A DNA stretch of 22,337 nt from Lentzea aerocolonigenes (lineage in GTDB: Bacteria > Actinomycetota > Actinomycetes > Mycobacteriales > Pseudonocardiaceae): contig NZ_JYJG01000411.1 in assembly GCF_000955955.1 (NCBI RefSeq), positions 1 through 22,337 on the forward strand. Reading direction: 5' to 3'. The position numbers were made by a program, and so were the translations under genes. Shown here in pieces: positions 1-7,590 of the stretch; within the stretch, counting starts at the first letter, position 1, and each line of letters opens with the position of its first letter. The notes beneath the pieces are model-generated. The model saw only the letters and a list, made by a program, of their open reading frames with translations, ran no database searches and had not been told where the DNA came from.

Positions 1-25
1 CGCGACCTGACGAAGTACTACTAGC
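1..25 (-). repeat. Left copy of a 25-nt inverted repeat at the window edge
   Basis: Positions 1-25 match the reverse complement of 22302-22326 at 23 of 25 bases; the two differences are transitions at positions 9 and 16. Read outward from the window, both copies begin GCTAG and the TAG is the stop codon of the adjacent gene (21-23 here). The CTAG tetranucleotide, rare in high-GC actinomycete DNA, is followed outward by TAGTRCTTCGTYAGGTCGCG. This could be the end of an insertion sequence using a CTAG target (IS701-type elements are known to favour YTAR), or a dispersed repeat. The element body is outside the window. Confidence 0.55.
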
Positions 26-3000
26 CGCAGGTGCGGGCGTACGGGATGGACGGCAGGTAACGGCGCCATTCGTCCTCGGTCAGATCTCTGGCCGCGGCCG
101 CACAGAGGTGGGTGATCGCGTTCTCCGGGCTGGTGTCCCAGAACATCTGGGTCTGGTCCGCACTGCCGGTGGCGAGCACGCTCCCGTCAGGGCTGAACGC
201 GACGGCGTGGACGCGCTGGGTGTGGCCGGTCAGGCGGGCGGTGATGGCCCGGCGCTCGACGTCCCACAGCACGACGGAGGCTTCACCGCTGGTGTAGGCG
301 AGGGTGCGGCCGTCGGGACTGAACGCCACGCCGGTGAAGTCGGCATCGGTGTGGTCGGTGATGGTGACCAGCCGGGTACGGGTCGCGACGTCCCACAGGA
401 TGACGGTCTGGTCGTGGCTCGCCGTGGCCAGCAGTCGTCCGTCCTGGCTGAACGCCACGGCTCTCACCCAGCCGGTGTGGCCGGTCAGGGTGGCGAGCAG
501 GGACCCGGTGGCGGGGTCCCACAACTTGACGGTCTGGTCGTGGCTCGCGGTGGCCAGCAGCCGTCCGTCGGGACTGAACCGCACTCCGTTGACCACCGCG
601 GCGTGTCCGGTGAGGGTCCGGTCCACCGCGCCGGTCGCCAGGTTCCAGAGGCGGACCGTGCCGTCGGCGCTGCTGGTCGCCACCTGGCGGCCGTCCGGGC
701 TGAAAGCCAGGCCGAGCACCTGTCCGGTGTGCCCGGTGCGGCGGACGGGCGTGCCGGTGCCGAGATCCCAGAGGGTGAGCGTGTTGCCGGCGGCACCGTC
801 CGGGCAGCAGGGGTAGGGCTGGGTGGCGGTGGCCAGCGTGCGGCCGTCGGGGCTGAACGCGACCGCGTTGATGAACACCTCGGCGTCCGTGAGGATCGTG
901 CGGAGGCTGTGATCGGCGTTGTCCCACAACGAGATCCTGTTGCGGCTGGCGGTGGCCAGCGTGCGGCCGTCCGGGCTGAACGCCACCGAACTGACCATTG
1001 TGGACTGTTGCGCGACGGCGGGCAGGCTGGGATCCCACAGGAAGATGGCACCGTCTTCGGTGCCGGCGGCGAGCACCGAGGTGCGCGGGTCGAACGCCAC
1101 GGTGTAGACCGCGGTTCGAGGTCCGTTCAGCTGTCCGCGCAGCACCCGGTGGCGGGTGTCCCACAGCAGCACCGCGGTGTCGTCCCCGGCGGTGGCCAGG
1201 GTGCGCCCGTCCGGGCTGAACGCCAGTGCCATGACCAGCCCGGTTTTGTGGTGGGTGAAACTGGTCAGCCGCGTATGAGTGGCCACGTCCCACATGACCG
1301 CTGTGGTGTCACCGGTTCCCACCGCGAGTGTCGTGCCGTCCGGGCTGAAGGCGACGGCGTACGCACCGTCGGTGTGGCCCGTTAACGTGGCGGCCTGGGC
1401 GCCGCGGCCGACGTCCCAGAGGATCACGGCCGAGTCAGCCGAAGCGCTGGCGAGAATGTGCCCGTCGGGACTGAAAGCCAGTGCCAGCACGGCTTTGGCG
1501 TGACCGGACAGCACGGCCGAACGGGTGTGTGTCGCCAGGTCCCACAGGGTCACCTCGTTGTCGGTGGTCGTGGCCAGGGTGCGGCCGTCGGGGCTGAACA
1601 CGATGTCCCGCATCCGTTTGGTCGCGGTGGTCAGCGTGGCGACGCGGATCCGGCGATCGAGGTCCCAGATCGCGATCTGGCCGTCTTCACCGCCGGAGGC
1701 CGCGGTGTGCCCGTCCGGACTCACGGCCGCGGCGGTCAGCCACGTGCGGTGCTCGGTGAGCGCGGCCGTCCGGGTGCGCCGGCCGAAGTCCCACAGGGAC
1801 AGGGTCTGGTCGCGGCCGACACTGAGCAACGTGTTGCCGTCGCCCGAGAAGGCGACCTGGGAGACCGCGCCGGTGTGACCGCGGAGTGTGCCGAGGTGGC
1901 CTCGACGGGGTGACATGCTCAGCAACGCGCTGCGCGCCTCGGTCGTGGGTGCCGTGCGGTAGGCCTGCACGGCGAGCAGCATGGCGGTACCGGGTTCGGT
2001 GCCGGCCAGCCCGAGCGACTCGGCGGCGAGCTGCCGCGAGATCGCGATCTCCCGTTGTGCCACAACATCGCGGCGTTGCACGAGTGCGACCGCTCCGGCG
2101 CTGACGGCGGTCACCAGCAGCACGCTCAACGCGGCGACGAGGTAGCGGAGCTGCCGGTTGCGGCGAGCGGCTGCCGCGCGTTCGGAGTCCGCCAGGTCGA
2201 TCGACGCGTCCAGGAACGCCCGCTCGACCGCGGTCATGGTGGTGGAACCGGCACTGCGCGCGGCCCACTCCCGCGCGACCGCGAGCCGCGCACCGCGGTA
2301 CAACGCCCCGGAGTCGCGGTCCAGCGACGTCCAGGACTGGGCCGCCTCGCTGAGCTGCCGGTGCGTGCGCAGGTCGTCCCGGTCGGTGGTCAGCCACTGC
2401 CGCAGTCGCGGCCAGGCGCGGATGAGGGCTTCGTGCGCGATCTCGACGGTGTCCTCCCCGAGCACGACGAGCCGGGCGGCGGCGAGCCGCCCGAGCACCG
2501 CGTCGATGCACGGCAGGTCCAGCTCGGCGCGAGGGATCCGCCGGCGGGTGTCCTCGACACCCTCACCGAACGCGACCAGCCGCACGAACGCCTGCCGCAC
2601 GGTGTCGCGCTGTCCGGCGTCGAAGCTTTCGTAAAGGCTTTCCGCAGTCCCGGCGATCGCGCCGGCCAGGCCACCGGCGGCCTCGTAACCGGTCACGCTC
2701 AGCACGTCGCCGCGCCGCTGCCGCCACGTCTCCAACAGCGCGTGGGACAACAACGGCAACACGCCGGGCTGCCCGGACGCCTCCGCCAGGATCTTCGTCA
2801 TCAGCGCACGTTCGACGGTCAGCCCGGCCTGGGCGGCGGGTTTGGTGACCACGTCGCGCAGCTCGTCCTCGGTCAGCGCCGGAACGGGCACGTTCGCCCC
2901 CGCCAGCAACCCGGCCAGCACCGGCAGATCCACGCAGCGGGCGTAGAAGTCGGCCCGGATCCCCAGCACGACGGTCCCCCTCGGCTCCGGACCGCTCACC

Positions 3001-3647
3001 AGTGCCGCGATCCGGTCCACGAACGCGCGCCGCCGCGCCGGGTCCTGGCAGTGCGTGAACACCTCCTCGAACTGGTCTACGACGATGACCACCTCGCGGT
3101 CGCCCGGCGCCGTGTTCGCCGTCGTCACCTCGGGGTCACGCCCTGGCGTCATCAGCACCACCGAGGTGTCCTTCGCGGTGGACAGCGCCGGGATCAACCC
3201 CGCGCGCAACAACGAGGACTTGCCGCTGCCCGAGGCCCCGAACACCGCCAGGAACCGCTGCCGCTCCAGCAATCGCACGAGGCAGGCCACCATCGCGTCC
3301 CGCCCGAAGAAGCGGGCACCGTCCTGCACCCCGTAGCTGAGCAGTCCCTGGTAAGGCGGGTCGTCTCCCGGTGGGCGACCCGTGGCGCACGCCGCGGCCG
3401 TCTGCCGCCACCGCCGCTCCCAGCGGACCGGATCCCCGCCACACGCCCGCACGTAGGCCAGCGTCACGGCCAAAGTCGGCAACTGCCTCCCGCCGGCGGC
3501 ATTGGCCAGCGTCGGCGCGGAAAAACCCGCCCGCGCGGACAATTCCCGATAACCCGGACTACCCGCCTTCCGGCGCAGTTCCCGCAATTCGACGGCCAGC
3601 GATTCGACCGGTCCGGAACCGGTCAGCTCGCGCTCCGGACGTGGCAC
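21..3647 (-). CDS. STAND-family NTPase with N-terminal HTH, one TM segment and 14 WD40 repeats
   Basis: A 1208-residue signalling ATPase of the nSTAND1/WD40 type. Residues about 16-75 resemble an XRE-like helix-turn-helix. A STAND NTPase domain follows, with Walker A GASGSGKSS (about 137-145) and Walker B VVIVVDQFEEVF (about 186-197). A hydrophobic segment at about 501-523 is a probable membrane helix, preceding a coiled/helical stretch (RDVVAQREIAISRQLAAES). Fourteen WD40 blades fill about 588-1175, enough for two seven-bladed propellers. Blade 9 carries a short insertion with a CC pair, and blades 11 and 12 are nearly identical. The GTG at 3647 is preferred because GGGAGGGG lies just upstream; GTG 3683 is in frame and would add 12 residues. 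STAND proteins are known to couple ligand sensing to NTP-driven assembly; the ligand and output here are unknown. Confidence 0.9.
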   Translation of the reverse strand: MPRPERELTGSGPVESLAVELRELRRKAGSPGYRELSARAGFSAPTLANAAGGRQLPTLAVTLAYVRACGGDPVRWERRWRQTAAACATGRPPGDDPPYQGLLSYGVQDGARFFGRDAMVACLVRLLERQRFLAVFGASGSGKSSLLRAGLIPALSTAKDTSVVLMTPGRDPEVTTANTAPGDREVVIVVDQFEEVFTHCQDPARRRAFVDRIAALVSGPEPRGTVVLGIRADFYARCVDLPVLAGLLAGANVPVPALTEDELRDVVTKPAAQAGLTVERALMTKILAEASGQPGVLPLLSHALLETWRQRRGDVLSVTGYEAAGGLAGAIAGTAESLYESFDAGQRDTVRQAFVRLVAFGEGVEDTRRRIPRAELDLPCIDAVLGRLAAARLVVLGEDTVEIAHEALIRAWPRLRQWLTTDRDDLRTHRQLSEAAQSWTSLDRDSGALYRGARLAVAREWAARSAGSTTMTAVERAFLDASIDLADSERAAAARRNRQLRYLVAALSVLLVTAVSAGAVALVQRRDVVAQREIAISRQLAAESLGLAGTEPGTAMLLAVQAYRTAPTTEARSALLSMSPRRGHLGTLRGHTGAVSQVAFSGDGNTLLSVGRDQTLSLWDFGRRTRTAALTEHRTWLTAAAVSPDGHTAASGGEDGQIAIWDLDRRIRVATLTTATKRMRDIVFSPDGRTLATTTDNEVTLWDLATHTRSAVLSGHAKAVLALAFSPDGHILASASADSAVILWDVGRGAQAATLTGHTDGAYAVAFSPDGTTLAVGTGDTTAVMWDVATHTRLTSFTHHKTGLVMALAFSPDGRTLATAGDDTAVLLWDTRHRVLRGQLNGPRTAVYTVAFDPRTSVLAAGTEDGAIFLWDPSLPAVAQQSTMVSSVAFSPDGRTLATASRNRISLWDNADHSLRTILTDAEVFINAVAFSPDGRTLATATQPYPCCPDGAAGNTLTLWDLGTGTPVRRTGHTGQVLGLAFSPDGRQVATSSADGTVRLWNLATGAVDRTLTGHAAVVNGVRFSPDGRLLATASHDQTVKLWDPATGSLLATLTGHTGWVRAVAFSQDGRLLATASHDQTVILWDVATRTRLVTITDHTDADFTGVAFSPDGRTLAYTSGEASVVLWDVERRAITARLTGHTQRVHAVAFSPDGSVLATGSADQTQMFWDTSPENAITHLCAAAARDLTEDEWRRYLPSIPYARTCG

Positions 3648-3750
3648 AACCCCTCCCAGGTCAGCACACCCACCTGATTCCACTTGTACACGGAGTTGTT
3701 AGGCCGGAACAGGGCTGGGCAACAACAGAACGACCAGCTCAGATTGACGA

Positions 3751-3999
3751 ATGAAGTTGTTGGTTCGACAGAACAGGACAAGAGCGACGCTGGTGCTGAT
3801 CGGCACGCTGGCGGCGATGACCCTGGTGAACGTCGGATCGGCCTCCGCTGCCGGAGGCGACTGGCTCCAGGGCATCTACCCGAACGCAGGCCCACCGACC
3901 AACTGGCGCCACGTGGCCGACATTCGGCGGGTCACCGTCGTCGTCTGCCGGGACAACTCCCGGTGGGACGAATGCACCAGCCGCGACTACTACCCGTAG
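3751..3999 (+). CDS. Small secreted protein, 82 aa
   Basis: An 82-residue protein with a clear Sec signal peptide: basic start (MKLLVRQNRTR), hydrophobic core (ATLVLIGTLAAMTLVNV) and a probable cut after GSASA. The mature part is only about 49 residues. It has two cysteines near the C-terminus (VVCRDNSRWDECTS) that could form one disulfide, and ends DYYP. I do not recognise the family. It is transcribed divergently from the STAND/WD40 gene and lies 20 bp upstream of another secreted-protein gene, probably in one transcript. No good Shine-Dalgarno sequence precedes the ATG, so a leaderless or weakly translated start is possible. Function unknown. Confidence 0.65.
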   Translation: MKLLVRQNRTRATLVLIGTLAAMTLVNVGSASAAGGDWLQGIYPNAGPPTNWRHVADIRRVTVVVCRDNSRWDECTSRDYYP

Positions 4000-4019
4000 A
4001 AACAATCAGGGGGAATGAA

Positions 4020-4511
4020 ATGCACAGGACGAAAGGCCGGTTGTCACGAGCGATCGCCACATTCGGCGTCGCGTTCCTGGTGGCGACCGGACTGACGATC
4101 ATTTCGGCACCTGCCGCCTCCGCGTCCACCTGCACCTGGGTCGGCACCCGCCAGCTCTGCGGCGCGGTGAAGAACAGGACCGGCCGGACCTTGAGCTACA
4201 CGCGCAACCTCGGCAGCGGTTCGGGTTCCTGCGCCGTGTGGAACCGCAGCGGCGGACCGGTGGAGGACTGGTGGCCCGCTTCGTGCGACCAGAAGGCGAT
4301 GGGCAACGGCACGGTGGGCGGGAACAACACCGGCGTCGACGTCGACGCGTTCTCGTTCAACGGAGAGGGCTACCACGAGAGGTTCGGCCGCCTCGGCACG
4401 TGGCACTGGCGGACGAGAGGGGTCTGGACGAAGTTCCCCGACGGCTCCGTCGCGGACTGCGGGGTCGGCGACGGCAACGAGATCTGGTGCACCGTGCTGG
4501 TCCAGCTCTGA
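4020..4511 (+). CDS. Secreted six-cysteine protein, 163 aa
   Basis: A 163-residue exported protein. The N-terminus MHRTKGRLSR is followed by a hydrophobic core and an APAASAS signal-peptidase site at about residues 36-39. The mature domain, about 125 residues, has six cysteines (in TCTW, QLCG, GSCAV, ASCDQ, ADCG, IWCTV), suggesting three disulfides. It is rich in Gly, Trp and Asn, compatible with a small extracellular beta-sheet protein. I cannot assign a family; an inhibitor, lectin-like or toxin-like role would be a guess. The start is ATG 4020 because AGGGGGA lies 5 bases upstream and the signal peptide begins there; the frame stays open upstream to 3684 but that part is not protein-like. 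A hairpin terminator follows the stop. Confidence 0.8.
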   Translation: MHRTKGRLSRAIATFGVAFLVATGLTIISAPAASASTCTWVGTRQLCGAVKNRTGRTLSYTRNLGSGSGSCAVWNRSGGPVEDWWPASCDQKAMGNGTVGGNNTGVDVDAFSFNGEGYHERFGRLGTWHWRTRGVWTKFPDGSVADCGVGDGNEIWCTVLVQL

Positions 4512-4526
4512 ATGACACCGGGGGTC

Positions 4527-4561
4527 GGTCGCGCCGGACGTCGAGCACGTCCGGCGCGACC
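4527..4561. terminator. Bidirectional hairpin terminator between convergent genes
   Basis: A perfect 15-bp stem (4527-4541 with 4547-4561) closes a 5-nt loop CGAGC. It lies between the stop of the secreted-protein gene (4511, plus) and the stop of cobK (4563, minus). There is no strong U-tract, as is common for actinomycete terminators. Confidence 0.85.
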
Positions 4562-4562
4562 G

Positions 4563-5279
4563 TCACACACCCAGCCAGCGCAACGCGTCCTGCACTGTCC
4601 GAACCACCTCGGCGGCCGGCAGCGGCGGCCGTCGCACGATCACGACCGGAATCTCCAGCCGTTGCGCCGCTTCGAGCTTCGCCGACGTCATCGCACCACC
4701 GCTGTCCTTGGTCACCAGCACGTCGATCCGCCGCGACCGCATCAGTTCCAGCTCACCGTCCACGGTGAACGGACCGCGCGACAGCAGCACCTCGATCCGT
4801 TGCGGCATGGGCGGTTCCGGCGGTTCGACCATTCGCGCGAGGAACCACTGCGCACACCCGGCGAACTCGGCGAGATCCTGCCGCCCAGTGGTCAGGAACA
4901 CCCGCGAACCAGGCAGATTCCGCGCCGCCGAGGCCACGCTGTCCTCCCACTGCCACCCCTCGAGCGGCGCGAAACCAGGCCGCCGCAGAACCAGGAACGG
5001 CACCCCGGCGAGCGCGCAGGCCTCGAAGGCGTTCCCGGTGATGCGCGAGGCGAACGGGTGTGTGCCATCGACGACAGCGCGGATGTCGTTGTCCCGCAAG
5101 TACTCCGCCAACCCGGAAACCCCGCCGAACCCGCCGACCCGTACCTCGCCCTCAGGAAGACGGGGGGCGCTCACCCGGCCGGCCAGGGAGGACATGATCC
5201 GCTCAGCCGATCCCGATCTCCCCACCAGAAGCCGAGCCAGTTCGCGAGCCTCCCCCGTGCCGCCGAGGATCAGGATCAT
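4563..5279 (-). CDS. cobK: Precorrin-6A reductase CobK
   Basis: A 238-residue CobK/CbiJ-type enzyme that uses NADPH to reduce precorrin-6A to dihydro-precorrin-6 (precorrin-6B) in aerobic cobalamin biosynthesis. Family features: an N-terminal nucleotide-binding motif ILILGGTGEARELA (residues 2-15), a central VVDGTHPFA motif with conserved ATHPFA-like residues (about 90-98), and a late VTKDSGGAMTSAKLEAA stretch typical of the family. Length is normal for CobK. Its ATG overlaps the cobM TGA as ATGA (5276-5279), so it is the last gene of a translationally coupled cob operon. Cytosolic. Confidence 0.93.
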   Translation of the reverse strand: MILILGGTGEARELARLLVGRSGSAERIMSSLAGRVSAPRLPEGEVRVGGFGGVSGLAEYLRDNDIRAVVDGTHPFASRITGNAFEACALAGVPFLVLRRPGFAPLEGWQWEDSVASAARNLPGSRVFLTTGRQDLAEFAGCAQWFLARMVEPPEPPMPQRIEVLLSRGPFTVDGELELMRSRRIDVLVTKDSGGAMTSAKLEAAQRLEIPVVIVRRPPLPAAEVVRTVQDALRWLGV

Positions 5280-6016
5280 CGAACGCGCGTGGCCGAGTAC
5301 AGGTGACTGTCCGGGAACTGCGTCGCCCCCAGCGTCCGCCCCACGATGATCACCGCGGTGCGCTTGATCCCAGCCGCCTCAACCTGAGCAGCGATGTCGT
5401 CCAAGGTCCCGCGCAACACGACCTCGTCAGCGCGAGACGCATAGGCCACCACCGCGACCGGACAATCCAGCCCGTAGTTCGGGACCAGCTCGGCGACCAC
5501 GTCAGCAATCCGTTGCACAGCCAGATGAAGCACCAGAGTCGCGTGCGAACGACCCAGCGTGTCCAGGTCCTCACCGTCCGGCATCGGCGTGGCCCGCTGC
5601 GAAGTCCTGGTCAGGATCACCGTCTGTCCCACGCCGGGCACAGTCAGTTCCCGTTGCAACGAAGCCGCCGCGGCCGCGAACGCGGGCACGCCGGGCGTCA
5701 CGTCATAAGCAATCCCGAGGGCGTCCAACCGGCGCATCTGCTCAGCCATCGCGCTGAACACCGCGGGATCCCCGGAGTGCAACCGAGCCACGTCCGACCC
5801 GGCCTCATCAGCCGCGACCAGCTCGGCCACGATCTCGTCCAACGTCAACGAGGCGGTGTCGACGAGACGAGCCCCGGCAGGACAGAACTCCAGCAACTCG
5901 ACCGGCACCAACGCCCCGGCGTACAGGCAGACCGGCGAAGACTCGATCAGCGAACGCCCGCGCACGGTGATCAGATCAGCAGCGCCAGGACCAGCGCCGA
6001 TGAAGTGCACGGTCAC
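5276..6016 (-). CDS. cobM: Precorrin-4 C11-methyltransferase CobM
   Basis: A 246-residue SAM-dependent methyltransferase that methylates C11 of precorrin-4 to give precorrin-5. It belongs to the tetrapyrrole methylase fold: the glycine-rich start HFIGAGPGAADLITVRG, the central RLHSGDPAVFSA motif that binds SAM, and TPGVPAFAAAAASL are all typical. The GTG at 6016 is chosen because it overlaps the cobL stop (GTGA, 6013-6016) and begins exactly at the family N-terminus. The frame is open for another 39 codons upstream, but these lie inside cobL. It overlaps cobK by 4 bp downstream. Confidence 0.93.
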   Translation of the reverse strand: MTVHFIGAGPGAADLITVRGRSLIESSPVCLYAGALVPVELLEFCPAGARLVDTASLTLDEIVAELVAADEAGSDVARLHSGDPAVFSAMAEQMRRLDALGIAYDVTPGVPAFAAAAASLQRELTVPGVGQTVILTRTSQRATPMPDGEDLDTLGRSHATLVLHLAVQRIADVVAELVPNYGLDCPVAVVAYASRADEVVLRGTLDDIAAQVEAAGIKRTAVIIVGRTLGATQFPDSHLYSATRVR

Positions 6017-7167
6017 TTGACCACGCTCCAGGTCGTCACCGGCATGTGCGGTCGCCATCCGGTGAACTTCCCGACGGAAGACCCCCGGTTCACCGCGATG
6101 CGAACCAGGTCCCCGCCGAGCCGCGCGTACCACTGCGCCACCACGGCCTCTGACTCCAACGTCACCGCGTTCACCACCAGACGACCACCGGCACCGAGCG
6201 CGTCCCAGCAGGTCTGCACCACACCGGGAACCGTCAGCCCGCCGCCGATGAAGATCGCGTCGGGCTTCTCCAGTCCTTCGAGAACTGCAGGAGCCCGTCC
6301 AATGTGGACCTCGACGCCGGGCACGCCCAACGACGCAGCGTTACGCACGATTCGCTCTGCGCGCACGGCATCCTGCTCCACCGCGATCGCCCGGCACGTC
6401 GGGTGCGTCCGCGCCCACTCGATCGCGATCGAGCCCGAACCTGCCCCGACATCCCACAACAGCTGCCCCGGCAACGGCGCCAACGTCGACAGCGAAATAG
6501 CCCGCACCTCACGTTTGGTCAACTGGCCGTCAGTCTCGTACGCGTCGTCCGGCAGCCCTGGCACCCGCGAGTAGGCGCTCCCGGCGTACTCGGCAGCGAT
6601 GACGCACAACGGATCCGCACTTTCCCCGGACCACTGGTAGACCCGCTCGGCAGGCCCACCCAACTGCTCCAAGACTGTAATCGGCCCAGCGAGTTCCGCA
6701 ACGGTTGCAGGATCACCACCGAGTACCAATATCCGGCGTCCCGGCGTCAGCGCAGGCCGCAGCAGGTCGGGCGAGCGTCCCACCAGCGACACGACCTCGA
6801 CCTCGTTCAACGCCCACCCGAGCCGCGCACACGCCAGCGACACGGACGACGGATGCGGAATCACGGTCACCCTCGGCCCCAGCAGCCGCACCAGAGTGGT
6901 GCCGATTCCATGGAACATGGGATCGCCGGACGCCAGCACGCACACGTCGCGGTAGCGCTCGAAAAGCGAGGGCAACGCCGGGACCAGCGGCGACGGCCAC
7001 GCCACCCGCTCGAAGTCCCCTGGCACCAGATCGAGCTGCCGCTGACTCCCCATCAGCACCCGCGCGCCGCGAACCGCGTTCTGCGCGGCCGGCGACAGCC
7101 CGTCCCACCCGTCGGCCCCGATGCCGACAACGGTGACATCAGCGACGTCAGACGGTTCCGGAGACAC
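6013..7167 (-). CDS. cobL: Precorrin-6Y C5,15-methyltransferase (decarboxylating) CobL, CbiE-CbiT fusion
   Basis: A 384-residue bifunctional enzyme that methylates precorrin-6B at C5 and C15 and decarboxylates the C12 acetate to give precorrin-8. The N-terminal CbiE half (about 10-200) is a tetrapyrrole methylase with VTVVGIGADGW and the SAM-binding motif ASGDPMFHGIG. The C-terminal CbiT half (about 200-384) has a classical methyltransferase motif I, LLWDVGAGSGSIAIEWA, and the AIFIGGG strand. The GTG start at 7167 lies 20 bp inside the upstream PPOX gene, with AGGTG just before it. The stop overlaps the cobM start. Only this late part of the corrin pathway is present; other cob genes must lie elsewhere. 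Confidence 0.93.
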   Translation of the reverse strand: MSPEPSDVADVTVVGIGADGWDGLSPAAQNAVRGARVLMGSQRQLDLVPGDFERVAWPSPLVPALPSLFERYRDVCVLASGDPMFHGIGTTLVRLLGPRVTVIPHPSSVSLACARLGWALNEVEVVSLVGRSPDLLRPALTPGRRILVLGGDPATVAELAGPITVLEQLGGPAERVYQWSGESADPLCVIAAEYAGSAYSRVPGLPDDAYETDGQLTKREVRAISLSTLAPLPGQLLWDVGAGSGSIAIEWARTHPTCRAIAVEQDAVRAERIVRNAASLGVPGVEVHIGRAPAVLEGLEKPDAIFIGGGLTVPGVVQTCWDALGAGGRLVVNAVTLESEAVVAQWYARLGGDLVRIAVNRGSSVGKFTGWRPHMPVTTWSVVK

Positions 7168-7528
7168 GCTGCACCTGAATCTCGATCACCACACGCGTCG
7201 GGTTCACGCGAGGCTGCCGGTACCGCACCGCGTACCGCCGCACAGCCTCGTCCACGGAAGCGGCGTCGTCCCGGACCACCGCCGGTCCCTCCAACGTGGA
7301 CCAACGGCGACCGTCCACCTGGCACACAGCCGCGTAACCAGCGCTGCGCACGTGCTTGACCTTCCACGAACCACCGTCGGTGATGATCCGCGCCACTCCG
7401 GCCTCAAGATCGAGCGTGACCCCGACGGGCACCACGTGAGGAGTGCCATTCGGACGCACAGTGGACAGCGTGCACAGGTGCCGCTCCGTCCAGAACTCGG
7501 CGAACTCGGCGCCCCGCTCGATCGACAT
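7148..7528 (-). CDS. PPOX-class (F420/FMN-dependent) oxidoreductase
   Basis: A 126-residue split-barrel protein of the pyridoxamine-5-phosphate-oxidase-like superfamily, resembling the small Rv1155-type F420-binding proteins of actinomycetes. Supporting features are the N-terminal FAEFWTERHLCTLSTVRPNGTPHVVPVG strand pattern (residues 9-36), the KVKHVRSAGYAAVCQ segment, and ending strands TRVVIEIQVQRVSG. ATG 7528 gives the usual length; ATG 7540 is in frame four codons earlier and equally possible. It is first in the cob operon and overlaps cobL by 20 bp. Proteins of this group sit next to cob genes in other actinomycetes (from memory); the substrate is unknown. Confidence 0.82.
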   Translation of the reverse strand: MSIERGAEFAEFWTERHLCTLSTVRPNGTPHVVPVGVTLDLEAGVARIITDGGSWKVKHVRSAGYAAVCQVDGRRWSTLEGPAVVRDDAASVDEAVRRYAVRYRQPRVNPTRVVIEIQVQRVSGTV

Positions 7529-7548
7529 GCCACGAATCATGCCCAAGC

Positions 7549-7577
7549 GGCCCCCTCGACACGAAATCGAGGGGGCC
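7549..7577 (-). terminator. Hairpin terminator after the secreted beta-helix gene
   Basis: An 11-bp perfect GC-rich stem (7549-7559 with 7567-7577) closes a 7-nt loop CACGAAA. It sits 14 bp beyond the stop of the beta-helix protein gene (7591) and upstream of the PPOX start, separating that gene from the cob operon on the same strand. Confidence 0.8.
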
Positions 7578-7590
7578 GTGTTCCAGAGCA

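Noticed and set aside
108..1385. Long plus-strand open frame opposite the WD40 region
   Set aside because: It is the antisense shadow of the WD40 repeats: repetitive composition without any domain, caused by codon bias in high-GC DNA.
300..1900. CRISPR-like or tandem DNA repeat array
   Set aside because: The roughly 126-bp periodicity is the WD40 blade period in a continuous coding frame, with no constant repeat/spacer structure.
2055..3677. 540-codon plus-strand open frame
   Set aside because: It is antisense to the STAND NTPase domain, whose Walker motifs are intact on the minus strand; the product is low-complexity Arg/Gln/Pro-rich.
3684..4019. Upstream extension of the secreted six-cysteine protein
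   Set aside because: The extension overlaps the 82-aa gene, is not protein-like, and would bury the signal peptide; ATG 4020 has a good ribosome binding site.
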